From Blautia_A ammoniilytica (GTDB lineage Bacteria; Bacillota; Clostridia; Lachnospirales; Lachnospiraceae): a DNA stretch of 64,000 bases. Positions within the stretch are counted from its first letter, which is position 1; the number at the start of each line of letters is the position of its first letter. The position numbers and the translations under genes are program-made. The stretch lies in assembly GCF_025566965.1 (NCBI RefSeq), contig NZ_JAOQJL010000008.1, positions 1-64,000 on the forward strand, given 5' to 3'. Below are positions 34,463 to 43,471 of this stretch, piece after piece. The notes under the pieces were generated by a model. That model was given only the letters and a program-made list of their open reading frames with translations, did not search any database and was not told where the DNA came from.

Positions 34463-34526
34463 CTTAACTGACTTTTTTCTGGTAAAATTATACTATCATA
34501 ATTGGAAAAGGCCAAAGGAGGGGGAT

Positions 34527-36878
34527 ATGAATACAAGCGTCCGATTGATCAATGACAATTACATAAGTCCGGAGACTGCAGTCCGTAAGTTCAGATCTGC
34601 CCGTAAATTCCGAACACCATTGTATCTTTACGGAGTGACCGGCATTGGGAAGACTTCTCTGGTTATGAATAACCTTAACATGAAACGCTGCACCTATTAC
34701 AGCGCTGCTGATACTGCTGCAGAGATGGTAGAGATAAAGGAATATGAAGGAGAGCGCACGGTGATCCTGGATGATCTTCACTGTGTAACAGACAGTGCGC
34801 AAAGAGAACTTTTCTCTGCTAAGATCCGTCAGTTACTGGATCAGGATAATGTTTGGCTGATTTTGATCGGAAGATGTCCCTTTCCCAGATGGCTGCTGGG
34901 ACTACGGACGAAATACATGTTTGTAGAGATCCCGGAGAAGGATTTTCTTCTCACATTAGAACAGCAGAAAATATATACAGAGCGCGCCGGACTGGTTTTC
35001 TCAGAGGAAGAGCACCGGAAGATCTGGCAAGTAGGACGGGGCATTCCCATGTCTTTAGTGTTTTTTGTTATGGAAAAAGGAGATCTGGAGCGTACCAAGA
35101 AACGTGTCTGGGATTTTCTGGAAACCCAGGTATATGACCAGTGGGACACGGAATTACAGGATTTCTTCATGGATGTTTCTATTACAGAGTCTTTTACTTT
35201 GCAGCTGGCTGCCATGCTTACAGGGAGAAATGATGTAGAGCAGTTGATTGCAGAAGCAGAGCTTACCGGCAATTTTTTTGATATCAGCGGGACAGATGGT
35301 ATTTGGAAATGCAGATGGGAAATGCGTGTTTCCATGCAGCAGAGGCTTCACAGGAAACGGACCCCGGACCAGATCGAACGGCTGTATTATACGGCAGGTC
35401 TGTATTACGAACTTGCAGGCAGGATTCCTGAAGCCCTTGCGATGTACGAAAAATATCAGGATATGGATAGTATTTCCAGACTGCTTATTTCCAACGCAAG
35501 AAAGAATCCTTCCAGTGGACACTATTTTGAACTTCGCAAATATTATCTGGCTCTTCCTCATCGGATCGTGGCAGACAGCCCTGTTTTGATGGCAGGACTT
35601 AGTCTTTTGCATTCCATGCTGCTGAATATAGATGAGAGTGAACGCTGGTATCATGAACTGGAGGCATATGCCCAGAAGCATTCCGGCAGCTCCGGCAAAG
35701 AGGCAAGGGACCGGCTTCTTTACCTGAAGATCGGACTGCCCCACACAGGAACTGTGAAGATGATCGATCTTCTCAAGAATGCAGATATTCTGCTGCGTAA
35801 CCGGCAAGCTATATTGCCGGAGCTTGCCGTTACCAGTAATCTTCCTTCCATTATGAATGGGGGCAAGGATTTTTGCGAATGGAGCAAACGGGACAGAGAA
35901 CTGGCAGCAAGCATAGGAAAGCCTGTGTCTTTTGTTCTTGGCAAATATGGAAAGGGCCTGGTGCCCCTGGCTTTGGCAGAAAGCTATCTGGAAAAAGGAG
36001 GCGATACCTTTGAGATATTTTCCTGCGCTGAAAAAGGCAGGATGGAAGCTGATAGCAGCGGGAAGATGGAACTTGTATTTGTAGGAAGCGGTATATTGGC
36101 CTGGCTGTCCGTTTTAAAAAACGATGCTGCTGGCGCCAGGACCACGTTATTAAGCCTGCGGGAGCGGGCTGAACAAGAAGCACCGAATCTTCTTGAAAAT
36201 CTGGATACGTTTCTTTGCAGGATTGGCTTGTATCAAGGGGAAGATGTATCTGCATGGATGAAGACTGCACCGGATGAAAAAAAGGAATTCTATACAATGG
36301 ATCGGTTCCGGTACCTGACGAAGGTGCGGGTTTATATCCGGATGGGCAGATTTGAGGCAGCATATTGTCTTCTGCAGCAGCTTTTGTACTATGCTGTTAT
36401 GATGAAGCGTACATATATCCATATGGAGGCGCAGCTTCTGTTAGCTATCGTACAATATCAGACAGGACAGACCGGATGGAAGGATACATTCCAATGGTGC
36501 ATTACACAGGCTGAGGAATATCATTTTGTACGGATCTTCAGCAGAGAGGGCTCTCTTGTTTATCCGCTTTTCGGAAAGGAAAAGTTCATCTGGAAAGATA
36601 CAGCTTACAAGAAGCAGGTGCTGTCAGAGTGTAAACAGATGGCTGAGAATTATCCTTCTTACCTGCAAGGCGATGAAGAAACACATATTGTATTAAGCAG
36701 CAATGCTACCCGTATTCTGAAATTACAGGAAGAAGGTCTTTCAGCTTCGGAGATTGCAACTATGCTGAAGCTTTCCGAAGCCACGGTGAAATATCATAAT
36801 AAGGAGACATACCGGAAGCTGGGTGTGAAAAACAAAACCGCAGCAATTGCAGAAGCAAAAAAAAGAAAGCTGATCTAG
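34527..36878 (+). CDS. MalT/LuxR-type ATP-dependent transcriptional regulator
   Basis: A 783-aa cytoplasmic regulator of the STAND/MalT type. Its N-terminal ATPase has Walker A GVTGIGKTS (36-44) and Walker B VILDDLH (Asp82-Asp83). A long helical region of about 400 residues, probably TPR-like, follows. A LuxR-type helix-turn-helix ends the protein (from about residue 737: LSASEIATMLKLSEATVKYH). Such proteins switch on when a ligand binds the helical part. ATG 34527 with AAAGGAGG is preferred over 34425. The next two genes encode large secreted proteins and are likely targets; this is inferred from position only. Confidence 0.88.
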   Translation: MNTSVRLINDNYISPETAVRKFRSARKFRTPLYLYGVTGIGKTSLVMNNLNMKRCTYYSAADTAAEMVEIKEYEGERTVILDDLHCVTDSAQRELFSAKIRQLLDQDNVWLILIGRCPFPRWLLGLRTKYMFVEIPEKDFLLTLEQQKIYTERAGLVFSEEEHRKIWQVGRGIPMSLVFFVMEKGDLERTKKRVWDFLETQVYDQWDTELQDFFMDVSITESFTLQLAAMLTGRNDVEQLIAEAELTGNFFDISGTDGIWKCRWEMRVSMQQRLHRKRTPDQIERLYYTAGLYYELAGRIPEALAMYEKYQDMDSISRLLISNARKNPSSGHYFELRKYYLALPHRIVADSPVLMAGLSLLHSMLLNIDESERWYHELEAYAQKHSGSSGKEARDRLLYLKIGLPHTGTVKMIDLLKNADILLRNRQAILPELAVTSNLPSIMNGGKDFCEWSKRDRELAASIGKPVSFVLGKYGKGLVPLALAESYLEKGGDTFEIFSCAEKGRMEADSSGKMELVFVGSGILAWLSVLKNDAAGARTTLLSLRERAEQEAPNLLENLDTFLCRIGLYQGEDVSAWMKTAPDEKKEFYTMDRFRYLTKVRVYIRMGRFEAAYCLLQQLLYYAVMMKRTYIHMEAQLLLAIVQYQTGQTGWKDTFQWCITQAEEYHFVRIFSREGSLVYPLFGKEKFIWKDTAYKKQVLSECKQMAENYPSYLQGDEETHIVLSSNATRILKLQEEGLSASEIATMLKLSEATVKYHNKETYRKLGVKNKTAAIAEAKKRKLI

Positions 36879-36931
36879 TACAGTAAAAATTAAGGCAAGC
36901 CAATATGGTGGTTACTTAATATTCACTGTAC
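36878..36931 (+). promoter_or_regulatory. Long inverted repeat in front of the 2071-aa protein gene
   Basis: GTACAGT (36878-36884) pairs with ACTGTAC (36925-36931), and inside it ATTAAG pairs with CTTAAT, giving a two-step stem. No T-run follows. It overlaps the regulator's stop codon. Confidence 0.45.
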
Positions 36932-36939
36932 CAGGCAAC

Positions 36940-36975
36940 AATAAAAGCAGTAATAAAAGCAGCAATAAAAGCTAT
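36940..36975 (+). repeat. 12-nt tandem repeat in a leader
   Basis: Three adjacent copies of AATAAAAGCAGY (last copy diverging), 28 bases before the start codon of the 2071-aa protein. Confidence 0.6.
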
Positions 36976-37002
36976 ATTATTACCAGAGGGAGGACAACCA
37001 AT

Positions 37003-40000
37003 ATGAAAAAAAGGAAAATTGCATGGATCCTGGCCATGGCTATGACGGCTACAAGCATTGACAGCACCGCTTTAATGGCGGGTGCCACAGAGCTTGCCAC
37101 CACAGAGCAGGAAGGCCTGACCCAGGATACTGACCAGGTGTTTGATGTGCCGGATGAAGATTCTCAGGCAGCAGAGCAGGTTACGGAAGCAGACAATGCA
37201 GATCCGGATCTTTCCTTTTACGATGTGGAAAGCGACAGCACATACGTAGAAGATGAGGGAGAGCAGCTTTTTTCGTCAGGAGAGAGCATGGCAGAGTCTG
37301 AAGAAGTATTTCAGGATGTATATGATGGGGATGCTTCTAATGCGGACAGTAGCTCAGGTACTACCATAACCTATCCGGGTTTCTGTACGCAGATCAATAC
37401 CAGTATGGATTTTACAGCAGAGATCAAATCAGAAGGAGAGGAAGCCTGGTTTCATTTCACGCCCGAGGAAGATGGCAAATACGTTTTCATGACCGATGAG
37501 AATACTGCTTTTGCCAGAACCCATGCCAATTTATGCGAGGACGTAGAACAACAGGAAAAGCCTCTTTTGAAAGAGGATGAAATATCCGGAAATTGGTCAC
37601 ATCTTTCCAGGATCACCTGTGATCTGGTAGGTGGTAAACAGTATTTATTCCGTACCTGGCTTGATTATGGCAAAGGAAGCTACAAAGTAAGAGTTGTTAA
37701 GTACTCTGAAGATTATGATATTATCTCTGTTACTTTAAATGCAGAGAACGCCCGGAAGCAATATGTGCAGTGTTCTGAATATGTATATGCAGCCGGGGCT
37801 CAGCTTACATTTAATTATCAGAAAGCACCTTCACAGACAGTTACCGTTACAGCGAGAAATGCATTCCCTATGGACACTTATGGACATAAGGCCGGATATT
37901 TGTACTATGACAGCGAAGGGAATCCATCTGGCAGCGCTGGTTCTGCTATGATGAAAGCAGGAACCTACAAAGTCAGATTTGAAGTGGAAGGCTACACTCC
38001 TGCTGATCCGAATTCCTTATCTTATGAGTTTACTGCAGGGGATCCATGGACGGATATCAATGAAGGCACCACAGCAGTGAAACGGGTTCACTCTCAGGAT
38101 GATGCCCTGTGGTACAAATTTATTCCAACCAAAAGCGGAACCTATGCCTTTGATTCCCCAGGATGGATGCAGGTGAGAGACAAGGATGCTAATTGTGCTA
38201 AAATATCTTCCATATCCGAAAAATGGGGTGAGTATTCCGGCGTTTTTCAGTATCGGAGACAATATATACTTGATCAGGACCAGGTTTATTATGTGCGTTT
38301 CTACAGTATGGATGAGGATCAGGGCGAAACTGCTGATGTAACCATTAAAAGAATCCCCAATGTTGAAAAGATCCAGATCACCAGCACACTGGGGGAAGCG
38401 ATTGCCGGTCTTGAAAGCTACACAGAAGCAAAGATTTTGGTTTCATTTGACAATGGAAATTCAAAAGAAGGCACATTAACATTTGGCTCTACCGTTATCC
38501 GGATTGATGAGATGGTCTTTGAACCTTATCTGATCGCTAAAGACAATACTGAGTATGAATTATTAGACGTTCTGCCTGCCGGAGATTATCAGCTGATATT
38601 CAGGAGCGGTAGTGTTTCCAGTGATCCTGTTCCCTTTGCAGTAAAAGAAATCACCAATTCTGTTCTTTACAAGGGCGCTATTGACTGTGGAAGAGGGATT
38701 TCTGTTGTTTCTCCATATGTCCAGCATGCCTTTTACAGCTTTACAGCACCGGAAACAGACAGATATAGTATTTCTGATATTACGTCCCAATACTATGACA
38801 TTTATAAGAAAACCGACAGCGGCTATCAGTCAGTAAAATATGAAAACATCCAGGTTTTGAATGCAGGCGATACAATCCTTTTTAAATTTTACGGTGGAGG
38901 AGACCAGGGAGAAAATGCGTCCCTGAGCCTGCTTAGAAGACAGAATATTACAGCGATGTCTTTCCCTAGAAAAGAGTACACCCAGATTGAAGGTATTTAT
39001 CCGGAAATCTGGATACCAGGTGATTTAAGCATAGACTACGCAGATGGCAGCCATGCTGAAATAGCTGTTCGTTTTGGTAAAACTTCAGTTGAAGATAATA
39101 TGGGCAACACCATTGCTGTAGAATGGCTGCGTGAAGATGAAAACGGAAATTATATTCCATGGTCTGCACAGGAAGGTTCCGTTGCCGGAGAATATAAAGC
39201 CATCTTTACAGTAGGAACTGTCCGTGAAGAGATCAGGCTTTCCATCCTTTCCGTACAAAAAGATGCATCACGTCTGCCCCAGTTAAAAATGGGCCGTCAA
39301 AAGCTTCCATTGAATGAGGATGGCACTAATTATTATATCTTTATCCCGGAAACAGATGGACATTATTCCTTTAATTATTCAGACGGGCATGTAAATGCAT
39401 CTATAGGGCTTTGGGATGAAGCGAATAATAAGCTAACATATATTGGGCTTTTGGCTGGTGACAGAGAACTGACAGGAGGAGTCAAGTATTTCATCTCATT
39501 CTATACCAATCAGGCGCAGGATTTTAATCTGTATATTTACAAACAGCCGGTGGCTACGTCTGTGGAAATTCTGCCTGGCTGGGAGAATGATAACAATGTT
39601 TTCATTCAGAATCTGGAGACAGTATATTTCGATAACCTTCGGGCCAAAGTGAAAATGGACGATGGAACAGAAGAGATCCTTTCTCTTGGAGAGACAGATC
39701 AGTACGATAATCGTCTTGATGGATGGCTTTATCTCCGGAAGGAAGATGGAACATTGGAAACCAGTCCGATTCCTTATGATAATAGGTGGTCTGTTTCTAC
39801 AGGAGATTACATTCTTAAATTAGGCTATGGCAAGAAAATGTCAGAGCAGGGCATCCCTGTAAGAATTGTTTCTCTGAAGGATTCTGGTGCGCCTGTTCTT
39901 GAAACAGATCAGGTGCAGACAGGTTCTGCAGCTTCAAACCGTCTGTTATATCAGTTCACCCCAGGTGCTTCAGGTGTGTATGAACTGGAAGTGAATACAG

Positions 40001-43000
40001 ATGCTTCGTTGACTGTGTATGATGAAAATGGTAAGTATTTAATCAATTCAAATAATGAAGCTTCTGATATGGCCTTTAACCTTGAAGCTGGTAAAACTTA
40101 TTTCTTTAGTCTGTACGCAAATAATGAATATGGCCCGGATGTACAGCTGTGCATCAAAAAAAATGAGCTGCCTGTAAAGCTTGAAACAACATTGCTGGAG
40201 GATGTGACTTATATTCCAGGTATGGACAGCTATTCAGATGTAAGACTGCAGACAGTGGCTATATATGAAGATGGCCGAAGAGAAAAGGTAAAGGCGTATG
40301 ATCAGATCGCCGGTTGCAATGTGTATTACAGTGTTTTGTCAGAATCAGGGAAAGAGATGGATTTTGATGAGACCATGAAAAAGGGTACTTATACAATCAC
40401 ACCGGTTCTTACGAAAGATAACCAAAATCTGCAGATAGCTGCTGCAGGTGTGCAGGTGAAAGCAGAAAAGCCGCAGGTTACAGAAACATTGATTCTCGAA
40501 CAGTGGACAGATGTAAAAGAAACCTATCGTCACCTGTACCGATTCACTGCTGCTAAAGATGCTACTTATCAGATTCAGACAGAAGAGGGTGCTGACGCAA
40601 GCTTTTACCGGGAAATGAGCAGCCGGTTCAAGAAAAAAGGACAGACCTATCAGATGGATGAAGGGGAAAGCTGTATTGTTGCAGTCAGTGCCTACAAGGA
40701 TTCCAGGATCCGCATAGTGGAAAAGTCTGGGGAGAATCCTGGACAGCCAGGTGCTGACGGAGAAATCACTTTAACAGATGGTTTTAGCCAGGAAGTTACC
40801 ATAAAAGCTGGAGGTGAACAGATTTTTGTTTTCACTCCAACGGTCAGTGGGGATTACCGGATAAAATCAGAAGGTGGATCGGACACTAAGGTAGTGTTAT
40901 ATTCAGATGAGAATCAGCTTGGTGAGGACGATGACTCCGGGTCTGAATCTAATTTTTCATTGAAAGCTTCTCTTGAAGCCGGCAAGACCTATCGCTATAT
41001 AGTTGACTTATATCACAAGGATGAAAGCGGAACCACTACTGTATGCTTCGGTTTTGTTCAGAATAAGGATATCCGCAAATTAGAGCTGGTATTGAAAGAG
41101 GGATTTTTTGACGCAAATATTACAATATTTACCAACCCTCTGAGGGCTTACAGTCTTAAGGTTACTTATCAGGATGGAAGCGAAAAAATACTAGAAGATG
41201 ATTATTATGATCATACCCTGAAAGATGACTTTGGAAATGAGATCAAAGTGGTGGATTCATCCGAAATGGACGGCGATCCTGAGACGAATGAAGTGTTTTT
41301 TGTATATGATCTGATGTATAAGAAAGAGGATGGCAGGACCTGGAAGAGCAGCACAAACGGGAAAATACCTTGTGGGAGCATATCAGATATAGAGGCTCTT
41401 CAGATCGGCACCCCGAAAACAGCTTCGTTAAAGGCAGGCCAGGAATGTTTATACAGATTTACAGTTCCTGAGGATGGCAATTATTTTATTCATTTTGATT
41501 CCGGGAATGATGAGCTTTTCCTGAATACGGAGTTTGGTTCCTATTACACATATTTTCAACTGGGACAGTGGGATGTTCGTCTAAATCCCATCAGGAAAGA
41601 CAATAGTGGACTTGTACCGCTGAAAAAGGGAGTTTCTTACCTTGTTTATCTTGGAAATCATGGTGAAGAGCCTGCCAATGCATTCTCATTCTATATAGCA
41701 AAGGCAGACGAACTAACATCTGTAGAGTTGAAAAAAGCTCCAGATAATCCTTTTGTATATCCAAATGCGGATGATAGTATTTCTCTTGATGGAATGGTGA
41801 TCACTGCCCATTATGCAGATGGAAGCAGCAAAGATATTTTACAGGGTGAGACGGATCCGGCAGGCCGGTATGTACGTGTCCTGTACTGGAAATGGATCGG
41901 GAATGATACCCTTCGTGTTTTCTTTGCATTTGGCAGCTGCAGAAGCTTTGTTGACCTGAAAGCAGCTTCTACAGAACAGCTCCCGGTACTTAAAACCGGA
42001 GAAACCATCCAGGTGCCTGCAGCCGGCAACCAGCTCACTGCATTTCGATATACACCGGAGGAAAGCGGTTTTTATTCCTTTGATATGGATCAGGATGACT
42101 GGATCAAGGTTGTAGAAGAAGAAACAGGCAAAGAAGTGAGGGAGATTAATGGCTACTATTTGGAAGCCGGAAATTCCTATCAGGTTTATACGCGCACAAG
42201 GTATGGTGATGACACCATTACTGTACTGCGTGGTGTGTGCCAGTGGACAGAAGAGTCTGAGATCAGTGCTACCTGTACAACAGATGGCAGCATTACTTAC
42301 AGATGTAACGTTCACAATCACACAAAAACCTATCAGACACAGGAAGCATATGGCCATACCTTTGGAGAATGGACCACTGTAAAGGAAGCAGGTTGTGAAA
42401 CAGAAGGACAGCAGCAGCGCAGCTGTACAAGATGCCATACTGTTGAGACCAGAGCACTTCCGGCCAAGGGACAGCACAGTTTCGGAGAATGGATCACTGT
42501 AAAGGAAGCAGGCTGTGAAACAGAAGGACAGCAACAGCGCAGCTGCACAAGATGCCATATCGTTGAGACCAGAGCACTTCCGGCCAAGGGACAGCACAGT
42601 TTCGGAGAATGGATCACTACAAAAGATCCCACTGTTCTGGAGACAGGAGTAAAGGAGCGTATCTGCTCCCAGTGCAAAAAGAAAGAGTCAGCTTCTATAG
42701 AGAAACTGACAGGTACGATTTCACTGAGCGTGAAAGGCACTATCCCGCTGAAAGTAAAACAGTCCTACAAAGTGAAGGTTACCATGGGCAAGGGAGACAA
42801 AGTTGTTTCCTGGAAGTCCAGCAATGCAAAAGCTGTATCTGTGAAAAACGGAGTGATTAAAGGCCGAAAAGCAGGGAAAAAGGCTACCATCACTGTACTT
42901 CTTAAGAGTGGTAAAAAAGCAAGCTTTAACGTAAAAGTACAAAAAACCACGGTTCAGACCAAAAAGCTGACGGTTACAAATGCAGTGACAAAGAAAAAGG

Positions 43001-43218
43001 TTGGAAAGACGGTTACCCTGAAAAAAGGAAAAACCTTAAAGCTGGCAGCTGCAGCAGCACCTGTTACAAGTCAGCAGAAGATAACTTATACATCTTCTGA
43101 TAAGAAGATCGCATCGGTTACAAAGAAAGGCCAGATCAAAGCCAGAAAGATAGGAAAGGTAACGATCACAGTCAAATCCGGTGCAAAAACATATCGAATC
43201 AAGATCAATGTAAAATAA
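37003..43218 (+). CDS. Large secreted multidomain surface protein (2071 aa)
   Basis: A 2071-aa secreted protein. A signal peptide (about 1-30) is followed by an acidic stretch to about 120, and then by a series of repeated beta-sandwich-like units of 150-250 residues that share HYSF/GKYVF/YRF-type strands, LxAGxxYxF and PVP-like turns, resembling bacterial pre-peptidase C-like and Ig-like domains. Near the C terminus are three near-identical 40-residue repeats starting FGEW and carrying CxxC (residues about 1787-1880), then two Ig-like Big_2-type domains (WKSSNAKAVSVKNG and YTSSDKKIASVTKKG). It ends INVK with no sorting signal, so it may be released or held by its basic C-terminal domains. 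Probable surface interaction protein. Confidence 0.8.
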   Translation: MKKRKIAWILAMAMTATSIDSTALMAGATELATTEQEGLTQDTDQVFDVPDEDSQAAEQVTEADNADPDLSFYDVESDSTYVEDEGEQLFSSGESMAESEEVFQDVYDGDASNADSSSGTTITYPGFCTQINTSMDFTAEIKSEGEEAWFHFTPEEDGKYVFMTDENTAFARTHANLCEDVEQQEKPLLKEDEISGNWSHLSRITCDLVGGKQYLFRTWLDYGKGSYKVRVVKYSEDYDIISVTLNAENARKQYVQCSEYVYAAGAQLTFNYQKAPSQTVTVTARNAFPMDTYGHKAGYLYYDSEGNPSGSAGSAMMKAGTYKVRFEVEGYTPADPNSLSYEFTAGDPWTDINEGTTAVKRVHSQDDALWYKFIPTKSGTYAFDSPGWMQVRDKDANCAKISSISEKWGEYSGVFQYRRQYILDQDQVYYVRFYSMDEDQGETADVTIKRIPNVEKIQITSTLGEAIAGLESYTEAKILVSFDNGNSKEGTLTFGSTVIRIDEMVFEPYLIAKDNTEYELLDVLPAGDYQLIFRSGSVSSDPVPFAVKEITNSVLYKGAIDCGRGISVVSPYVQHAFYSFTAPETDRYSISDITSQYYDIYKKTDSGYQSVKYENIQVLNAGDTILFKFYGGGDQGENASLSLLRRQNITAMSFPRKEYTQIEGIYPEIWIPGDLSIDYADGSHAEIAVRFGKTSVEDNMGNTIAVEWLREDENGNYIPWSAQEGSVAGEYKAIFTVGTVREEIRLSILSVQKDASRLPQLKMGRQKLPLNEDGTNYYIFIPETDGHYSFNYSDGHVNASIGLWDEANNKLTYIGLLAGDRELTGGVKYFISFYTNQAQDFNLYIYKQPVATSVEILPGWENDNNVFIQNLETVYFDNLRAKVKMDDGTEEILSLGETDQYDNRLDGWLYLRKEDGTLETSPIPYDNRWSVSTGDYILKLGYGKKMSEQGIPVRIVSLKDSGAPVLETDQVQTGSAASNRLLYQFTPGASGVYELEVNTDASLTVYDENGKYLINSNNEASDMAFNLEAGKTYFFSLYANNEYGPDVQLCIKKNELPVKLETTLLEDVTYIPGMDSYSDVRLQTVAIYEDGRREKVKAYDQIAGCNVYYSVLSESGKEMDFDETMKKGTYTITPVLTKDNQNLQIAAAGVQVKAEKPQVTETLILEQWTDVKETYRHLYRFTAAKDATYQIQTEEGADASFYREMSSRFKKKGQTYQMDEGESCIVAVSAYKDSRIRIVEKSGENPGQPGADGEITLTDGFSQEVTIKAGGEQIFVFTPTVSGDYRIKSEGGSDTKVVLYSDENQLGEDDDSGSESNFSLKASLEAGKTYRYIVDLYHKDESGTTTVCFGFVQNKDIRKLELVLKEGFFDANITIFTNPLRAYSLKVTYQDGSEKILEDDYYDHTLKDDFGNEIKVVDSSEMDGDPETNEVFFVYDLMYKKEDGRTWKSSTNGKIPCGSISDIEALQIGTPKTASLKAGQECLYRFTVPEDGNYFIHFDSGNDELFLNTEFGSYYTYFQLGQWDVRLNPIRKDNSGLVPLKKGVSYLVYLGNHGEEPANAFSFYIAKADELTSVELKKAPDNPFVYPNADDSISLDGMVITAHYADGSSKDILQGETDPAGRYVRVLYWKWIGNDTLRVFFAFGSCRSFVDLKAASTEQLPVLKTGETIQVPAAGNQLTAFRYTPEESGFYSFDMDQDDWIKVVEEETGKEVREINGYYLEAGNSYQVYTRTRYGDDTITVLRGVCQWTEESEISATCTTDGSITYRCNVHNHTKTYQTQEAYGHTFGEWTTVKEAGCETEGQQQRSCTRCHTVETRALPAKGQHSFGEWITVKEAGCETEGQQQRSCTRCHIVETRALPAKGQHSFGEWITTKDPTVLETGVKERICSQCKKKESASIEKLTGTISLSVKGTIPLKVKQSYKVKVTMGKGDKVVSWKSSNAKAVSVKNGVIKGRKAGKKATITVLLKSGKKASFNVKVQKTTVQTKKLTVTNAVTKKKVGKTVTLKKGKTLKLAAAAAPVTSQQKITYTSSDKKIASVTKKGQIKARKIGKVTITVKSGAKTYRIKINVK
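42361..42660 (+). repeat. 120-nt in-frame tandem repeat
   Basis: Units begin at 42361, 42481 and 42601 with TTYGGAGAATGGA. The first two are almost identical; the third diverges. Each encodes 40 residues with FGEW, one Cys and a CxxC. Confidence 0.9.
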
Positions 43219-43228
43219 CCTGCAAAAG

Positions 43229-43262
43229 AAAGGGAAGAGGCTTCTGGCTTCTTCCCTTTTCA
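43229..43262 (+). terminator. Terminator of the 2071-aa protein gene
   Basis: GGGAAGA and TCTTCCC form a stem over an 11-nt loop, followed by TTTTC. The following gene has its own promoter. Confidence 0.65.
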
Positions 43263-43344
43263 TATATGTCTGATTTTGATGCTATAAAAATTGACTATAA
43301 TCATATTTTTGAAAGTCTTTGCATTTCATGAGGCTGATTCTTAA

Positions 43345-43373
43345 TTGACAATCCTCACACCGAATAGTAAAAT
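43345..43373 (+). promoter_or_regulatory. Promoter of the giant surface protein gene
   Basis: TTGACA (43345-43350) and TAAAAT (43368-43373) are 17 bases apart, a near-consensus sigma-A promoter about 100 bases before the start. Confidence 0.75.
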
Positions 43374-43471
43374 TAGCTTAATAAAAAAGGAGCGGAAGCG
43401 AGGAAAAAAGAAGGTTTTTACCTGTTTTGGCCAGGAGAAGACAGGTGGAGGAAGATATATAAAAGGAGCGT

